From assembly GCA_900318275.1 (NCBI GenBank), contig ONJY01000006.1, positions 1 to 64,000 on the forward strand: a stretch of 64,000 nt of DNA. The letters run 5' to 3'. Below the pieces are notes generated by a model. That model did no database searches, had not been told where the DNA came from, and saw only the letters and a program-made list of their open reading frames with translations. Shown piece by piece: positions 62,064-64,000 of the stretch; positions within the stretch are counted from its first letter, which is position 1; every line of letters begins with the position of its first letter. This DNA comes from an uncultured Bacteroidales bacterium (GTDB lineage: Bacteria > Bacteroidota > Bacteroidia > Bacteroidales > P3). A program made the translations under genes and the position numbers.

Positions 62064-63641
62064 ATGAAAAAGATAGTCATTCTGCTACTTACGATGCTGC
62101 CCATACTGGCGGCAGCACAGGTGAACCACAAGGAGAGCTGCACATCGATAATGGTGGGCAAGCGCGCGTCGACCGACGGCAGCGTCATCACGTCGCACAC
62201 CTGCGACGGGCGCTACCGCACGTGGATGACCGTGGAACCCGCACTGAAGGCCGAGAAGGGCCGAAAGCACACCGTGCGCAAGGGCACGCTGCACACCGAG
62301 AGTCCCGACGACACCACTGGCGTGCGCAACGTGGGCACCATTGCCATGAACGAGGCCACATACGCCTACCTCAACACCGCCTACCCCTGCCTCAACGAGA
62401 AGCAGCTGGCCATAGGCGAGAGCACCTTCAGCGGCCCCGACACGCTGGTGAACGAGAACGGCATGTTCCTCATCGAGGAGTTGGAGCGCATAGCCTTGAT
62501 GCGCTGCTCGACAGCGAGGGAGGCCATACGCCTCATTGCACAGTTGGTGGCAAAATACGGCTACGGCGATGGTGGCGAATGCATTACCATCGCTGACCGC
62601 AATGAGGTGTGGCAGATGGAAATACTGGGCGAAGGGCCCGACAAGATAGGCGGCGTGTGGGCGGCACAGCGCGTGCCCGACGACCATGTGGCCGTGAGCT
62701 GCAACATCCCGCGCATCGGACGCCTGCAGCGCAACAACCCAGAGTACTTCATGTGCTCGGACAATATCGAAGAGGTGGCGAAGAAATACGGCCTGTGGGA
62801 TGGCGAGGGTGAGTTCGTGTTCTGGAAAGCCTTCAACACATCGTGGGCCAACGGCCGCAATTTCCGCGAACGCGAGTGGTTCATCTTCAACGCCCTGGCC
62901 CCCTCGCAAGGCTTCACCTACGACATGCCGGAGCTGCCCTTCTCGGTGAAGCCCGACACGCAGGTGGACGTGACCGATGTGATGAACCTGCTGCGCTCCA
63001 CCTACGAGGGCACGGAGAAGGATATGTGCAAGAACCTGAAGGTAGTGGTGAACCGCAAGCGCGACGACGGCACAACATACAAGGACACTGTGGTGAGCCC
63101 CGTGGCCAACCCGTGGATGGGCAGCACGATGCAGCAGACGCTGAACATGCTGGCTCCCGGCACCGTGGAGTTCCAGCGCACGGTGAGTGTAGCGTGGTGC
63201 TCATACTCGTTTGTGGCGCAGCTGCGCGACTGGCTGCCCGACCAGGTGGGCGGTATCTGCTGGGTGTCGGTCGACAACCCTGCCCAAAGTCCCCGCATAC
63301 CGGTGTTCTGCGGCACCACGGCGTTGCCCGAAGCTTTCGCGCGCTGCGGCCAGAAGAAGTACGACGAGGGCGCGTGGCTGTGGCAGTACCGCCGCGCCAA
63401 CAAGCTGGCCACGGTGGCATGGCAACGCACCAAGAAGCAACACATGGCCGCCGTCATGCACCATGAGGGTGCCGCCTTCAGCGGTCTGAAAACCTTAGAG
63501 GATAATGTGAAAGGCATGAAGAACCCCGCCAAGGCCGGCAAGCAGCTCAACGCCTACACGCAGCAGGTGTACGACAACACGCGTGCCGCATGGGCCGACC
63601 TTGAGGCCAGCTACTGGCACATGTTCGGCATGGGATTCTGA
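62064..63641 (+). CDS. C69 family dipeptidase (PepD-like), exported
   Basis: 525 residues from the ATG at 62064 (MKKIVILLLTMLPILAAAQ signal). N-terminal-nucleophile hydrolase: mature enzyme would start at Cys in KESCTSIMVGKRASTDGS. Family features: SHTCDGRYRTWMTVEPA, NEKQLAIGESTFSG, DGGECITIADRNEVWQMEILGEGP, and C-terminal WSFVAQLRDW-like YSFVAQLRDWLPDQVGGICWVSVD. Cuts dipeptides in the periplasm, fitting a peptide-based diet. Confidence 0.92.
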   Translation: MKKIVILLLTMLPILAAAQVNHKESCTSIMVGKRASTDGSVITSHTCDGRYRTWMTVEPALKAEKGRKHTVRKGTLHTESPDDTTGVRNVGTIAMNEATYAYLNTAYPCLNEKQLAIGESTFSGPDTLVNENGMFLIEELERIALMRCSTAREAIRLIAQLVAKYGYGDGGECITIADRNEVWQMEILGEGPDKIGGVWAAQRVPDDHVAVSCNIPRIGRLQRNNPEYFMCSDNIEEVAKKYGLWDGEGEFVFWKAFNTSWANGRNFREREWFIFNALAPSQGFTYDMPELPFSVKPDTQVDVTDVMNLLRSTYEGTEKDMCKNLKVVVNRKRDDGTTYKDTVVSPVANPWMGSTMQQTLNMLAPGTVEFQRTVSVAWCSYSFVAQLRDWLPDQVGGICWVSVDNPAQSPRIPVFCGTTALPEAFARCGQKKYDEGAWLWQYRRANKLATVAWQRTKKQHMAAVMHHEGAAFSGLKTLEDNVKGMKNPAKAGKQLNAYTQQVYDNTRAAWADLEASYWHMFGMGF

Positions 63642-63644
63642 AGC

Positions 63645-64000
63645 TCAGCTCCAGATACTTAACTTGCTGAGGAAAGAAATATTCTCGCGGACCGACGACT
63701 CGATAAGATAGTCAAAGTCGCGCTCGGCGCTTTTGTGGAAAGCCACCTCGACGGGGAGCACGTAGACCGGCAGCCCTTCGGAGAGGCCGCGCAGACGCAC
63801 GGCATCCTTCTCGGTGGTGACGATGATTTTGTTTGAGCCCGGCAAGGCTGCGAAGGTGTCGCGGATGCGAGCCATGTCGCGCGCACTGAAGTCGTGGTGG
63901 TCGCCGAAAGGCAGATGATACACCTTGGTGCTGCGGCGAAGTTCGGCCACCATGGGTTCCGGATGCGCAATGCCGGTGACACAGAGGATATTGTCGGCAC
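63645..64000 (-). CDS. lpxK: Tetraacyldisaccharide 4'-kinase, C-terminal part
   Basis: Partial: the 5' part lies past the window edge. The visible end reads ADNILCVTGIAHPEPMVAELRRS...HLPFGDHHDFSARDMARI...KIIVTTEKDAVRL, with FxDHHDF and TTEKDAVRL the LpxK hallmarks. Phosphorylates lipid A disaccharide at 4'. Convergent with the C69 gene, 3 bp apart, no terminator seen. Confidence 0.93.
   Translation of the reverse strand, partial: ADNILCVTGIAHPEPMVAELRRSTKVYHLPFGDHHDFSARDMARIRDTFAALPGSNKIIVTTEKDAVRLRGLSEGLPVYVLPVEVAFHKSAERDFDYLIESSVRENISFLSKLSIWS

Overview
The window looks like a chromosomal segment of a fairly GC-rich, uncultured-type member of the Bacteroidales. Evidence: promoters of the TAnnTTTG (-7) / TTTG (-33) type occur before many genes; there are type IX secretion signals (PorZ, secreted C10 proteases with C-terminal sorting domains), BspA-type repeats, a fimbrillin/FISUMP-like lipoprotein, a GSCFA protein, DUF1573, an outer-membrane CarboxypepD_reg/barrel receptor, and a tmRNA tag reading GENNYALAA. 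No species is claimed. Lifestyle hints point to protein and amino-acid use: two C10 proteases, a subtilisin fused to an outer-membrane barrel, two M16 peptidases, a C69 dipeptidase, urocanate hydratase and a phosphate butyryl/acetyltransferase.

Layout. 1-5950 (minus): 5'-damaged hutU and a giant secreted C10 protease cut in two by one in-frame TAG. 6189-14378 (minus): a tightly packed seven-gene operon (E/P-rich protein, gmk, mreC, mreD, porZ, recO, S8 protease-barrel), most genes overlapping or a few bases apart. 14676-20380 (plus): M16 peptidase, GT-C-like membrane protein, GH5-like lipoprotein. 20386-25109 (minus): DUF1573, an aspartate aminotransferase with a histone H1-like Lys/Ala/Pro tail, a GreA-like factor and two glycosyltransferase-type genes. 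25343-28183 (minus): a lipoprotein sensor kinase and its response regulator. 28300 tRNA-Cys. 28528-31582 (minus): lipoprotein, ddl, nucleoside hydrolase. 31583-32855: a 1.27 kb non-coding mosaic of short repeats and an inverted-repeat element. 32856-37818: small C10 protease, an AT-rich AAA ATPase, conserved hypothetical, esterase, lipoprotein, GSCFA. 37867-41829 dnaE. 41830-42558: a second repeat mosaic with a 36-bp perfect palindrome. 42559-44589 (plus): pyrH-frr-birA. 44657-46621 (minus): surface lipoprotein and its small partner, with a G10 tract in the leader. 47098-47672: ssrA and tRNA-Asp. 47888-53770 (minus): ECF sigma/anti-sigma cassette, HsdR-N protein, TonB-type receptor, PAS protein, ptb. 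54260-59040 (plus): rimP-nusA-infB with a terminator-like leader hairpin, then tRNA-Arg. 59097-61861 (minus): purE, M16 peptidase, kinase-dCMP deaminase fusion. 62064-63641 C69 dipeptidase; 63645-64000 lpxK end.

The most unusual items are: the single-stop split of the giant C10 protease beside a start-less hutU; the aminotransferase-H1 tail fusion; the kinase-deaminase fusion; the palindromic intergenic modules paired with arrays of the same 11-bp unit; heptamer repeats that reach into the birA coding sequence; and the leader hairpin before rimP-nusA-infB. I found no CRISPR array, no transposase and no prophage.
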